Assembly (NCBI RefSeq): GCF_003031585.1 | Contig: NZ_PWAA01000022.1 | Coordinates: 290,935 to 354,934, forward strand | DNA: 64,000 nucleotides | Source: Thalassobius sp. I31.1 | Lineage (GTDB): Bacteria; Pseudomonadota; Alphaproteobacteria; Rhodobacterales; Rhodobacteraceae | Direction: 5' to 3' | Shown: in pieces, positions 44,966-53,768 of the stretch | How positions within the stretch are numbered: position 1 is the stretch's first letter | Layout of the letters: each line of letters begins with the position of its first letter | Made by a program: the position numbers and the translations under genes | The notes under the pieces: generated by a model | Told to the model about the DNA's origin: nothing | The model's input: the letters and a program-made list of their open reading frames with translations, nothing else | Databases searched by the model: none

Positions 44966-45520
44966 ATGGTCGACATTGATATTTCAGACGGATTCTGGGT
45001 GTTTGGTTACGGATCCCTTCTGTGGAATCCCGGGTTCCCGGTGGCAGAACAAAAGCAGGCGCGGCTGAAAGGCTGGCACCGGTCGTTCTGTATGCGATCC
45101 ATTCACCATCGCGGCACCGAGGAAAAGCCCGGCCTTGTTCTGGCGCTGGATCATCAGGAAGATGCGTTCTGTGACGGTGTGGCTTTCTTTGTCGCCCTGG
45201 AACATGCAGAGAAAACACTGGCAGAGCTGCGGGAACGTGAACTTGTGTCTTCGGCCTATCTGGAAACGATACAGACGCTGGAAACCCCGGAAGGGTCGCT
45301 GCAGGCGGTGACTTATGTGATTGATCCTGTGCATGAACAATACTGCGGCGGGCTTGCACTGGAAGAACAGGCGCAGATCATGTCAACAGCCGTGGGCGGG
45401 CGCGGTCCGAACACAGAATACCTGTGGAACACGGCCGCGCATCTGGAAGAAACAGGCCTGCGCGATGCGGATTTGTCCTGGCTTGCGGAACGTGTAAAGG
45501 TGCTTGTAGCGGATCAGTAA
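44966..45520 (+). CDS. Gamma-glutamylcyclotransferase, ChaC-like
   Basis: The 184-aa protein has the ChaC/GGCT substrate loop VFGYGSLLWNPGF (residues 11-23), RSIHHRGTEEKPGLVLAL and a catalytic glutamate in LRERELVSSAYLET (about residue 90-92). ChaC enzymes cleave glutathione to 5-oxoproline and Cys-Gly in the cytosol. Four in-frame ATGs occur (44951, 44954, 44962 out of frame, 44966); 44966 starts the conserved part, with a purine-rich GATGGTGG upstream. 44951 is an alternative. Confidence 0.85.
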   Translation: MVDIDISDGFWVFGYGSLLWNPGFPVAEQKQARLKGWHRSFCMRSIHHRGTEEKPGLVLALDHQEDAFCDGVAFFVALEHAEKTLAELRERELVSSAYLETIQTLETPEGSLQAVTYVIDPVHEQYCGGLALEEQAQIMSTAVGGRGPNTEYLWNTAAHLEETGLRDADLSWLAERVKVLVADQ

Positions 45521-45629
45521 GATCCTGTGTGAAATGTAATGATTTGCAGACCCCTTAAATTTTACTGGCCTTGGGGGCCTGAACGCTTATCCTGTGGTCA
45601 AAGAACAACAAAATCGGGATGAGGCCGCA

Positions 45630-46850
45630 ATGGCGGAAACACAGCAGTATGACGCAGGCGTAAGCTTTTCCCATCCGGTGCGTCAGATATTGACGATGCT
45701 CGCGGTGATCGGGCTTGTGGGGTTTGGGCTTTGGGTGGCACTGCCCCGGATTGGCCCTGTCTTCCTGGCCAATCCCTGGCTGAACGGATTTATCGTTTTT
45801 GTCTTTATTATCGGTGTCCTGGCCTGTTTTTCACAGGTCGTTCAGCTGTTTTATGCGGTGCGCTGGATCGAAGGGTTTGTTGCTGATCCCGATGGCGACA
45901 CCACGCAGGCGCCAAAACTGCTTGTGCCTCTGGCAACGCTTTTGCGTGGACGGGCCGGGCAACGACTGCAGCTGCAGATTTCATCGTCTTCCGCCAGTTC
46001 CATTCAGGATTCTGTGGCGACGCGGATTGATGAAGCCCGCGATATCACCCGTTATATCGTGAACCTTCTGATCTTCCTGGGCCTTCTCGGCACGTTTTAT
46101 GGCCTTGCAACAACCATTCCGGCGCTTGTGGATACGATCAGTTCGCTTGCGCCCAAAGATGGTGAGGAAGCCCTTGGAGTGGATGTGTTCACCCGTCTGA
46201 TGGGCGGGCTTGAAGAACAGCTGGGCGGCATGGGCACGGCTTTTGCGTCCTCTCTGCTTGGCCTTGCCGGATCGCTTGTGGTCGGCTTGCTGGAACTGTT
46301 CGCAGGCCACGGCCAGAACCGTTTTTACGGTGAGCTTGAAGAATGGCTGTCCACAATCACACGCCTGGGCTTTGCTTCCGGTGATGGTGACAGCGAAGGT
46401 GGGGCCGACAGCGGTGCCCTTGCTTTTGCGCTGGATCGGATGGCGCAGCAGATGAAAAGCGTGCAGGAGATCTACACAAAGGCGGATGTGTCCCGCGCAA
46501 TGCTTGAGGAAAAGATCGGGGCACTGATCGACAATATGCCTGGTGGCGGTGTGTCGGCAGAAGCAGGTGATGCACAAACCGCCGCACTGACGCGGATCGC
46601 GGAAGGTCAGGAACGGCTGATCGAAGCGCTGAGCCGTCAAGGCGAAGCCGGTGGTCCCCATGCAGATGCGGAAAGCCGGATGCGCCTGCGGTCAATTGAT
46701 GTGCAGCTTCTGCGGATCCTGGAAGAAATGTCAGCGGGTCGTCAGGAAAGCATTGCTGATCTGCGCGCGGAACTTGCGCAGGTTGCTGAAGGTTTGCAGG
46801 CGCTTGCCGCCCCGATGGCGCGTGTGGGCAACCGCCGGTCTGAGAGCTGA
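45630..46850 (+). CDS. MotA/TolQ/ExbB-type proton channel protein
   Basis: The 406-aa inner-membrane protein has helices near residues 25-45 and 55-80 and the channel pair ITRYIVNLLIFLGLLGTFYG (about 147-166) and GGMGTAFASSLLGLAGSLVV (about 196-215), as in TolQ/ExbB/MotA. A cytoplasmic helical tail of about 170 residues follows. GATGAGG precedes ATG 45630. The OmpA-type partner starts 2 bases downstream. The pair resembles ZorA-ZorB or MotAB-like motors, but no defence or flagellar genes are nearby. Confidence 0.85.
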   Translation: MAETQQYDAGVSFSHPVRQILTMLAVIGLVGFGLWVALPRIGPVFLANPWLNGFIVFVFIIGVLACFSQVVQLFYAVRWIEGFVADPDGDTTQAPKLLVPLATLLRGRAGQRLQLQISSSSASSIQDSVATRIDEARDITRYIVNLLIFLGLLGTFYGLATTIPALVDTISSLAPKDGEEALGVDVFTRLMGGLEEQLGGMGTAFASSLLGLAGSLVVGLLELFAGHGQNRFYGELEEWLSTITRLGFASGDGDSEGGADSGALAFALDRMAQQMKSVQEIYTKADVSRAMLEEKIGALIDNMPGGGVSAEAGDAQTAALTRIAEGQERLIEALSRQGEAGGPHADAESRMRLRSIDVQLLRILEEMSAGRQESIADLRAELAQVAEGLQALAAPMARVGNRRSES

Positions 46851-46852
46851 TC

Positions 46853-48442
46853 ATGGCGCTGTCGCGACGCACAGGACAGAAATTCCAGGCCTCTATCTGG
46901 CCGGGCTTTGTGGATGCAATGACCGCGCTTTTGCTGGTTCTGATGTTTGTGCTGACGATCTTTATGATCGTGCAGTTCGTGTTGCGGGAAACCATTTCCG
47001 GCCAGGACAAAGAACTCGACGAGCTGACCGGGCAGGTGATGGAACTGGCGTCTGCGCTGGGGCTTGAAGAAACCCGTTCGCGGGAACTGTCTGAAAACCT
47101 GTCCCAGGCCGAAATTGAGGCGCGCGAACAGCAGGCTCTGATCGCCAGCCTGCGGGGGCAGAACACCAGCCAGGCTGCGGCGCTGAATGCGGCAAATAAC
47201 CGGATCACGGGCTTTGAAGCCCAGGTTGCCGCCCTTCTGTCTGAACGCAATGATGCGCTTGCGGTCGGGGATGCGCTGGCCGCGCGGATTGATGAGCTTG
47301 AAGATGTGCAGACGCAGTTGATTTCTGACACTGAGGCCGCGCAGCTGGCCCTTGCCCGGGCGCGTGAAGAAACCGATGCGGCAGAAGAAGCGGCCCGGCT
47401 GGCGGCGGCGCAGCGCGAGGCGCTTGAGGCACTGACAGCAGAACTTCAGGCGAAGGCTGACGCTGCGGCTGAAGAGCTGAGTGATGCTGAAGCCGCCCGC
47501 CTTGCCGAAAGCCTGGCGGCAGAGGCCTTGCGCGAACGTCTGCAAAACGCGGATACGGAACTCACAGCGATGACACTGGCGCTGGAAGAACAGCGTCGCG
47601 AGGCCGAAGAAACCCTGACCTTGCTGGCTGCCGCCCGTCTGGCAGAACAGGAAGCTTCGGGTGTTGTGTCTGAAGCAGAACGCAAGACGGCCCTTCTGGC
47701 CACGGCGCAGCAGGAATTGCGTGAGGCCGAAGCGGCATCTGCCGAAAATCAACGCGAACTGGAACTTCTGAACCGCCAGGTTGCGGAACTTCGCGGGCAG
47801 CTGGGCGCGCTTCAGAACCTTCTGGACGAAGCCGCCGCACGCGACACGGCGAACAATGTACAGCTTGAAGCGCTTGGATCGCAGTTGAATTCCGCGCTTG
47901 CACAGGTGGCCGCCGAAGAACGCCGCCGCCGTGAACTGGAAGAAGCAGAACGCCGCCGCCTGGAAGGCGAAAACGCGGATCTTGCACAATACCGGTCTGA
48001 ATTCTTCGGACGTTTGCGCGATGTTCTGGGCAGTCAGGACGGAGTGCGCATTGTCGGGGATCGCTTTGTTTTCAGTTCCGAGGTCCTCTTTCCCAGCGGT
48101 TCTGTCGATCTGTTGTCACAAGGGCGTGGTGAAGTGGCAAAGATTGCCGAAATTTTGCGGGATGTTGCAGACGAAATCCCGCCGGAAATCGACTGGGTCA
48201 TCCGGGTGGACGGGCATACAGATAATGTGCCCCAGGCCAGCAGTGGCCGCTACCGGGATAACTGGGAATTGTCCCAGGGACGCGCGTTATCAGTTGTTCG
48301 TTATATGATTAATGATCTTGGTATTCCTGCGGAACGCCTGATTGCGGCGGGCTTTGGGGAACATCACCCGATCAATCCGGAAAACACGTCAGAAGCCCGG
48401 GCGCAAAACCGCAGAATTGAATTGAAGTTTACTGAGAAATAG
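46853..48442 (+). CDS. MotB/OmpA-type peptidoglycan-binding partner with long coiled coil
   Basis: The 529-aa protein has one membrane helix with an aspartate at its start (WPGFVDAMTALLLVLMFVL, about residues 18-36), like the proton-carrying Asp of MotB. A very alanine- and glutamate-rich coiled coil of roughly 310 residues (60-375) follows, then an OmpA domain (FSSEVLFPSGSVDLLSQGRG; VDGHTDNVP; ALSVVRYMINDLGIP; NRRIELKFTEK). It should span the periplasm and grip peptidoglycan while the partner gates proton flow. Confidence 0.88.
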   Translation: MALSRRTGQKFQASIWPGFVDAMTALLLVLMFVLTIFMIVQFVLRETISGQDKELDELTGQVMELASALGLEETRSRELSENLSQAEIEAREQQALIASLRGQNTSQAAALNAANNRITGFEAQVAALLSERNDALAVGDALAARIDELEDVQTQLISDTEAAQLALARAREETDAAEEAARLAAAQREALEALTAELQAKADAAAEELSDAEAARLAESLAAEALRERLQNADTELTAMTLALEEQRREAEETLTLLAAARLAEQEASGVVSEAERKTALLATAQQELREAEAASAENQRELELLNRQVAELRGQLGALQNLLDEAAARDTANNVQLEALGSQLNSALAQVAAEERRRRELEEAERRRLEGENADLAQYRSEFFGRLRDVLGSQDGVRIVGDRFVFSSEVLFPSGSVDLLSQGRGEVAKIAEILRDVADEIPPEIDWVIRVDGHTDNVPQASSGRYRDNWELSQGRALSVVRYMINDLGIPAERLIAAGFGEHHPINPENTSEARAQNRRIELKFTEK

Positions 48443-48469
48443 ACGCCGGAAGCGGCGGAGGATTGCAGG

Positions 48470-49360
48470 ATGCCACATAGTTTTGACTGGGTTGATGCCT
48501 TTACAAATCACGCGTTTGGCGGGAATGGCTGTGTGGTTGTGCATGAGGCCGATGATATGTCAGAGGCAGATCGCATGGCGCTTGTGCGGGAAACATCCTT
48601 GTCGGAATGCGCATTCATTGTTGAATCCGATGTCGCTGATTTTGGCGCGCGCTATTACCTGGCAGATAAAGAAATTCTGATGGCTGGCCATCCGACAATT
48701 GCCACGGTTGCTTCTCTGATTGATCGCGGCGTGATTGACCTGTCGGGCGGCGAAGCGGAATTCACCCTGGAAGTCGGGGCCGGTGTGCTGCCGATCAAAG
48801 TGACTGGCAACGGCCCGGATGCACTGATTTCCATGACCCAGCCCGCGCCGGAGTTTGGCGCGATTCAGGATAAATCTGTGATTGCCGCGATGTATGGGCT
48901 GAATGAAGACGACATCATTGCGCCGCCGCAGATTGTCTCAACCGGCACGCCGTTCTGTATCACCCTGTTGCGAGATAAAGAGGCCCTGCGCCGCGCATGC
49001 CTTGATGTTGACGCCTGGGCCGCTTTGAACCCGCCGGGTACCCCGCGCGCCGATCTGATTGAACCGTTCCTTGTGACCCTTGGGGGTGAAACAGAGGCGG
49101 GGCATACATTCTCCCGCTTGTTGTTGCCTGCGCCAATGCCACCAGAAGACCCTTTTACAGGGTCTGCAACCGGGTGTATGGCGGCTTATCTCTGGCGTCA
49201 CAATTTTATCGAAACCTCTGACTTCCGGGCCGAGCAGGGTCACTGGATGGGGCGGCCCGGCATGGCTCACGTCAGGGTTCTGGGGTCGCGTGACGCGCCA
49301 ACCGGCGTTGAAGTGGCCGGGCAGGGTAAGGTCCTGATGTGGGGGATTCTCGAAGTCTGA
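48470..49360 (+). CDS. PhzF family isomerase/epimerase-like protein
   Basis: The 296-aa protein has the PhzF signature DAFTNHAFGGNGCVVVHEAD (residues 8-27), the active-site glutamate in LSECAFIVES, LMAGHPTIATV and the second-half GSATGCMAAYL motif. PhzF-type proteins share the diaminopimelate epimerase fold and use acid/base isomerisation; substrates are usually unknown. GGAGG lies upstream of ATG 48470. It follows the OmpA-type gene by 27 bases and ends before a double hairpin. Confidence 0.9.
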   Translation: MPHSFDWVDAFTNHAFGGNGCVVVHEADDMSEADRMALVRETSLSECAFIVESDVADFGARYYLADKEILMAGHPTIATVASLIDRGVIDLSGGEAEFTLEVGAGVLPIKVTGNGPDALISMTQPAPEFGAIQDKSVIAAMYGLNEDDIIAPPQIVSTGTPFCITLLRDKEALRRACLDVDAWAALNPPGTPRADLIEPFLVTLGGETEAGHTFSRLLLPAPMPPEDPFTGSATGCMAAYLWRHNFIETSDFRAEQGHWMGRPGMAHVRVLGSRDAPTGVEVAGQGKVLMWGILEV

Positions 49361-49387
49361 TATCCGTTTTCTTTGAAAGAAAACGCC

Positions 49388-49410
49388 CCGGAAACTTTGG
49401 AAGTTTCCGG
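49388..49410. repeat. Short perfect hairpin upstream of the phzF terminator
   Basis: CCGGAAACTT and AAGTTTCCGG form a 10-bp perfect stem with a TGG loop. It is the first of two tandem hairpins between the convergent phzF and sat-cysC genes. Confidence 0.7.
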
Positions 49411-49423
49411 TCAGTGCAAATAA

Positions 49424-49455
49424 AAAGCCCCGGCTCATATCCGGGGCTTTCTTTG
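49424..49455. terminator. Bidirectional terminator between phzF and sat-cysC
   Basis: AAAGCCCCGG and CCGGGGCTTT form a 10-bp stem with a 7-nt loop. T-rich tracts occur in both orientations, so it serves both convergent genes. Confidence 0.9.
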
Positions 49456-49465
49456 TTTCAGGGGG

Positions 49466-51169
49466 TCAGATCAGGCCCATGCTTTCCAGTTTCAGCAACA
49501 CCTGGTGGGCGCAGTTATCAACGTCCACATTCTCAGTTTCCACAGCCAGTTCCGGATCAACCGGTACATCATATGGGTCGGAAATCCCTGTGAACTCTTT
49601 GATCTTGCCTTCACGGGCCAATTTATACAGGCCCTTACGGTCGCGGCGTTCGCATTCTTCAATGCTGGTTGCCACGTGAACTTCAACAAAGGCACCAAAG
49701 CTTTCGATGTCTTCACGTACCGCGCGGCGGGTGGTGGCGTAAGGCGCGATGGGCGCACAGATTGCGATACCACCGTTTTTGGTGATCTCAGATGCCACAT
49801 AACCGATACGACGGATGTTGAGATCGCGGTGCTCTTTGGAGAAACCCAGTTCAGACGACAGGTTCTTCCGAACAATATCACCATCAAGCAGTGTCACCGG
49901 GCGGCCGCCCATTTCCATCAGCTTGACCATCAGAGCATTCGCAATGGTGGATTTGCCTGAACCAGAGAAACCGGTGAAGAACACGGTGAAACCCTGTTGG
50001 GAACGTGGCGGTTTGGTACGGCGCAGTTCTGTTACGACCTCAGGGAAAGAGAACCATTCCGGGATCTCAAGACCTTCGGCCAGACGGCGACGCAGTTCTG
50101 TGCCAGAGATGTTGAGGATGGTCACGTCATCCGCATCTTTGATCTCATCCGCAGGTTCGTATTGGGCGCGTTCCTGCACATAAACCATGTGTTTGAAATC
50201 GACCATTTCGATGCCCATTTCTTCCTGATGCGCGCGGAACAGGTCCTGTGCATCATAGGCGCCGTAGAAATCTTCGCCTGCGGAGTTTTTGCCCGGGCCC
50301 GCGTGGTCGCGACCAACGATAAAGTGGGTGCAGCCGTGGTTTTTACGGATCAGACCGTGCCAGACAGCTTCACGTGGGCCAGCCATGCGCATCGCAAGGT
50401 TCAGCAGAGACATGGATGTGGTTGCGGATGGGTATTGATCCAGCACAGCTTCGTAACAACGTACGCGGGTAAAGTGATCAACGTCGCCAGGTTTGGTCAT
50501 GCCGACAACCGGGTGGATCAGCAGGTTGGCCTGGGCTTCACGTGCGGCACGGAAGGTCAGTTCCTGGTGGGCGCGGTGCAGTGGGTTGCGGGTCTGGAAG
50601 GCCACAACTTTGCGCCAGCCCAGCTTACGGAAGTAAGCGCGCAGCTCGTTCGGTGTGTCACGGCGGCCGCGGAAATCATAGTGTACCGGCTGTTGGATAC
50701 CGACAACAGGGCCACCCAGATAAATCTTGCCAGCCTGGTTGTGCAGGTAGTTTACCGCAGGGTGTGCATCATCATCGGCACCGAAAACTTTTTCAGCTTC
50801 GCGGGCTTTGTTTGGCTCCCATTTGTCAGTCACGGTCATGGTCGCAAGGATCACGCCTTCCTGGTCACGCAGGGCGATGTCCTGGCCTGCTTCGATGCTG
50901 GCAGCAAAGTCTTCGGACACATCCAGAGTGATCGGCATCGGCCAGAGCGTACCATCCGCCAGGCGCATGTTTTCAACAACGCCGTTGTAATCTTCCTCGG
51001 ACAGGAAGCCTTTCAGCGGGTTAAAGCCGCCGTTCATCAGCAGTTCCAGATCACAGATCTGACGTGGTGTCAGGTCATGGCTGGTCAGATCGCCAGCTTC
51101 CACTTTCAGTTTCTGCGCACTTTCGTAAGAAACATAAAGCTCCGGGATCGGGGCGAGGTTGTTTTCCAT
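49466..51169 (-). CDS. Bifunctional sulfate adenylyltransferase/adenylylsulfate kinase
   Basis: The 567-aa product is a Sat-CysC fusion. The ATP-sulfurylase part (about residues 1-385) has the PUA-like N-terminus, FQTRNPLHRAHQELTFRAAR and IVGRDHAGPG. The APS-kinase part (about 390-567) has the P-loop FTGFSGSGKSTIANAL, DGDIVRKNL and FVEVHVATSIEECERRDRKG. It activates sulfate to APS and PAPS. AGGAA lies 7 bases before ATG 51169 (MENNLAPIPELYVSYES), where homologues start. The frame has no stop between this ATG and an upstream winged-helix segment reaching 51535. Confidence 0.95.
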   Translation of the reverse strand: MENNLAPIPELYVSYESAQKLKVEAGDLTSHDLTPRQICDLELLMNGGFNPLKGFLSEEDYNGVVENMRLADGTLWPMPITLDVSEDFAASIEAGQDIALRDQEGVILATMTVTDKWEPNKAREAEKVFGADDDAHPAVNYLHNQAGKIYLGGPVVGIQQPVHYDFRGRRDTPNELRAYFRKLGWRKVVAFQTRNPLHRAHQELTFRAAREAQANLLIHPVVGMTKPGDVDHFTRVRCYEAVLDQYPSATTSMSLLNLAMRMAGPREAVWHGLIRKNHGCTHFIVGRDHAGPGKNSAGEDFYGAYDAQDLFRAHQEEMGIEMVDFKHMVYVQERAQYEPADEIKDADDVTILNISGTELRRRLAEGLEIPEWFSFPEVVTELRRTKPPRSQQGFTVFFTGFSGSGKSTIANALMVKLMEMGGRPVTLLDGDIVRKNLSSELGFSKEHRDLNIRRIGYVASEITKNGGIAICAPIAPYATTRRAVREDIESFGAFVEVHVATSIEECERRDRKGLYKLAREGKIKEFTGISDPYDVPVDPELAVETENVDVDNCAHQVLLKLESMGLI

Positions 51170-51535
51170 AATACTGTTCCTGTTTTTAAACGGTACAAGC
51201 CCGCTGGTGGTACCTGTCAGCTCTGCATGCAGGGCTTCAAATTCGGCCAGCTTGCGGGCAAGAAAGCTGTCCGTGAGATGCCGCATCTCTGCGCCACCCC
51301 GGGAGGTTAAAGTATAAGCGAACCGCTGGCGTTTATCGGGGCCGGCGCGTTCACTGATGGTGATAAGACCCGCATCCGCCACGTCACGCAGAAGGGCGTT
51401 CAGGCGACCCAGTGAAATCCCAATCGCAGCGGCGGTCGCGCGCTGAGACGCACCCGGCACCGTGTCTAACTGGCGCAGGAGCAGGAAGATCTGGTCTTCC
51501 TCTGTCAGGTTGGATTTCGTCACGGGGGTTGCCAT
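51170..51535 (-). CDS. MarR-type winged-helix segment, open in frame into sat-cysC
   Basis: From ATG 51535 the frame encodes 122 residues ending just before the Sat start. They form a winged helix like the EPS-associated MarR group: EEDQIFLLLRQLDTVPGASQ, ISLGRLNALLRDVADAGLIT, then RFAYTLTSRGGAEMRHLTDS and a C-terminal helix. No stop separates it from sat-cysC, so the cell may make a 689-aa regulator-enzyme fusion, a separate Sat-CysC from the internal start, or both. The upstream SD is weak; a palindrome (51554-51569) lies just ahead of the ATG. Confidence 0.75.
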
Positions 51536-51553
51536 AACATACGACTCAATAAC

Positions 51554-51569
51554 TGTTCATGCGTGAACA
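51554..51569. promoter_or_regulatory. Palindrome TGTTCA-TGCG-TGAACA upstream of the winged-helix start
   Basis: Six-base perfect arms flank a 4-base centre, ending 18 bases before ATG 51535. Position and symmetry suit autoregulation by the encoded winged-helix dimer. Confidence 0.5.
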
Positions 51570-51664
51570 CATAGGGTGTGATGCCAATTCTGCAAAGGGT
51601 TTTTGTTCTGGCAGGGTAAATTTTGTGTTCTTTTTGGTACAGCCAGCGGGGGTGTGCAAAGAAC

Positions 51665-51693
51665 AAAAAAGGGCAGGCCGAAGCCCACCCTTT
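51665..51693 (-). terminator. Rho-independent terminator of trxB
   Basis: On the minus strand GGGTGGGC and GCCTGCCC pair (with G-U steps) around a TTCG tetraloop, extended by AAA/TTT and followed by a six-T run. It lies 32 bases after the trxB stop. Confidence 0.87.
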
Positions 51694-51724
51694 ACGTGAT
51701 TTTCCGATTGGTCGCCCGGAAGGA

Positions 51725-52678
51725 TTATCCTTCTTCGCCACCCTGTTCAGCCAGAAAACGTTCCGCTTCCAGTGCGGCCATGCAACCCATGCCGGCGGAT
51801 GTCACTGCCTGGCGATATTTGTGGTCTGTCAGGTCACCAGCCGCAAAAATACCGGGCACAGAGGTTTCAGTGCTGTCCGGTTTCGTCACAACATAGCCGC
51901 CCATATGGGTTTCCAGCGTGTCTTTCACCAGTTCGTTTGCGGGCGCGTGACCGATCGCAACGAACACACCCTTACATGGGATTTCGGTGATCTCGCCGGT
52001 TTTCACATGTTTCGCGCGCACGCCAGTGACGCCCAGCGGGTTTTCATCGCCAACAACTTCAACAAGTTCATGGAGCCAAAGTGGTTCGATTTTCTCGTTC
52101 TTCATCAGGCGATCTTCAAGGATCTTTTCAGAGCGCAACTCATCACGGCGGTGGATCAGGGTTACCTTAGAGGCAAAGTTCGTCAGGAACAGAGCCTCTT
52201 CCACAGCGGTATTCCCGCCGCCGATCACGACGATTTCCTGGCCGCGATAGAAGAACCCATCACAGGTTGCACAGGCGGAAACGCCGAAGCCTTTAAATTT
52301 CTCTTCAGACTCAAGGCCCAGCCATTTTGCACGTGCGCCGGTTGCCAGGATCACAGCATCCGCTGTGTAAACGGTGCCGCTGTCGCTTTGGGCGGTGAAT
52401 GGACGTTTGGACATGTCGATGGATGTGATCAGGTCAGAGATAATCTCGGTCCCCATCGCGCGGGCGTGGGCTTCCATGTTGACCATCAGATCCGGGCCCT
52501 GGATTTCGCTGTGGCCTGGCCAGTTCTCGACCTCAGTGGTTGTGGTCAGCTGACCGCCGGGTTCCATCCCCTGAACAAGAATGGGTTCCAGCATGGCACG
52601 GCTTGCGTAAACGCCCGCAGTATAGCCTGCAGGGCCGGAACCGATGATAAGAACTTTGGTGTGCCGCGTATCCGCCAT
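51725..52678 (-). CDS. trxB: Thioredoxin-disulfide reductase
   Basis: The 317-aa flavoenzyme has the FAD motif VLIIGSGPAGYTAGVYASRA (residues 8-27), the redox-active CATC (in GVSACATCDGFFY, about 138-150), the NADPH motif VVIGGGNTAVEEALFL and the C-terminal FAD-contact GIFAAGDLTDHKYRQAVTSA. It reduces thioredoxin with NADPH. GGAG lies upstream of ATG 52678; the frame to 52705 is rejected. It is divergent from the Lrp-type gene. Confidence 0.96.
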   Translation of the reverse strand: MADTRHTKVLIIGSGPAGYTAGVYASRAMLEPILVQGMEPGGQLTTTTEVENWPGHSEIQGPDLMVNMEAHARAMGTEIISDLITSIDMSKRPFTAQSDSGTVYTADAVILATGARAKWLGLESEEKFKGFGVSACATCDGFFYRGQEIVVIGGGNTAVEEALFLTNFASKVTLIHRRDELRSEKILEDRLMKNEKIEPLWLHELVEVVGDENPLGVTGVRAKHVKTGEITEIPCKGVFVAIGHAPANELVKDTLETHMGGYVVTKPDSTETSVPGIFAAGDLTDHKYRQAVTSAGMGCMAALEAERFLAEQGGEEG

Positions 52679-52938
52679 GGGAGACTCCGTTAATTTCTGT
52701 TTCAACGGATATAAGCCCGCGGGCCTCTGGGGGGAAGGGCGTCTGCGCGGTGGTCACGAAAAATCTATGGGCGCCGCAGACCAATGGACGCCACGTAAAG
52801 TTTTCGACCTGATGTTGAAATATTATTGCGCAGATGGGTCGGGTCGCGTACGATCCGCGAAAACAGCTAGGGCGTTGCACCTGCTGTATTCTCCCGTTAT
52901 GCGGGTCGCAAAAACAACCTAAACTTCAGGCGGATCTC

Positions 52939-53448
52939 ATGGCTGGCTCTAAACTTGACGAAATTGACCGTAAGATTCTGGCTGAACTGCAGGCCGATGG
53001 TCGTATGACCAATGTTGAACTGGCCAAACGTGTTGGCATCTCTGCGCCGCCCTGTCTGCGTCGCGTGCGTACACTTGAAGAAGCCGGTTATATTCGCGGC
53101 TATCATGCGGATGTGGATTCCCGCGAACTTGGCTTTGAAGTGCAGGTGTTCGCCATGGTCGGGCTGGTCAGTCAGGCCGAAGCAGATCTGAGCGTGTTTG
53201 AAGGCAAATGCCGCGACTGGCCGCTTGTACGTGAATGCCACATGCTGAATGGCGAAGTGGATTTCCTGCTGAAATGCGTCGCGCCGGATCTGTCGACTTT
53301 CCAGAGCTTCCTGACAGAAGAACTTACCTCTGCGGAAAATGTGGCCAGCGTGAAGACGTCACTTGTGATCCGCTGCGCGAAAGACGTGCCCGGCGTTCCG
53401 TTTGAGGTTTTGGAAGAACGTGTGCGTCAGCTTGAAAGTGGCCTCTGA
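52939..53448 (+). CDS. Lrp/AsnC family transcriptional regulator
   Basis: The 169-aa protein has an N-terminal HTH (KLDEIDRKILAELQADGRMT, VELAKRVGISAPPCLRRVRT) and a C-terminal RAM ligand domain (FAMVGLVSQAE; VRECHMLNGEVDFLLKCVAP). Such octameric regulators often sense amino acids. ATG 52939 (MAGSKLDEID) was chosen; a longer frame from 52834 crosses the trxB promoter region. The target may include trxB or distant genes. Confidence 0.92.
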   Translation: MAGSKLDEIDRKILAELQADGRMTNVELAKRVGISAPPCLRRVRTLEEAGYIRGYHADVDSRELGFEVQVFAMVGLVSQAEADLSVFEGKCRDWPLVRECHMLNGEVDFLLKCVAPDLSTFQSFLTEELTSAENVASVKTSLVIRCAKDVPGVPFEVLEERVRQLESGL

Positions 53449-53508
53449 AAACTCAGCGCTTCTTTCGTGGGCGTATTTCGCGAACCCGTCCATCGGGGCG
53501 GATAAGCT

Positions 53509-53652
53509 TCAGTTCGCCCGGCGTTCAATCATTTCCTGACGCCGTGCGCCACGGGCCCAGGGCATTTCGACTTTGATTGTTTCAGCATCCCGCAGCAGGG
53601 CTTCGCGGCTTTCTTCCAGGCGGCTGTCCGGCTTCTTTGTATTCTGATCCAT
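53509..53652 (-). CDS. Small conserved-looking basic protein, possibly frame-broken
   Basis: A 47-aa frame (MDQNTKKPDSRLEESREALL...ending MIERRAN) has AGGAG 8 bases before ATG 53652. Immediately after, another frame continues GELKLIRPDGRVREIRPRKK to a stop at 53453, which reads like the natural C-terminus. One extra G in the GGG run near the end of the first frame would join them into a protein of about 65 residues. No family is recognised. Confidence 0.5.
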   Translation of the reverse strand: MDQNTKKPDSRLEESREALLRDAETIKVEMPWARGARRQEMIERRAN

Positions 53653-53768
53653 CGGGGCACTCCTGTCTTTCACAGGGCTTATCCATCGGGAAAGCGGCAG
53701 GGATTTGACCGGATCAGGGTTTTCCCTTGCCGGGCGTCACAGTTGCGCCATGTTTGTGATGGTCTAAA

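Noticed and set aside
46742..47989. Minus-strand frame of 415 codons opposite the proton-channel/OmpA pair
   Set aside because: Phe/Arg-rich antisense of the Ala/Glu coiled coil; no start signal or family.
45630..48442. Zorya-type antiphage system
   Set aside because: Only the ZorA/ZorB-like pair is present; no ZorC, ZorD or ZorE-type gene is adjacent, and the neighbours are housekeeping genes.
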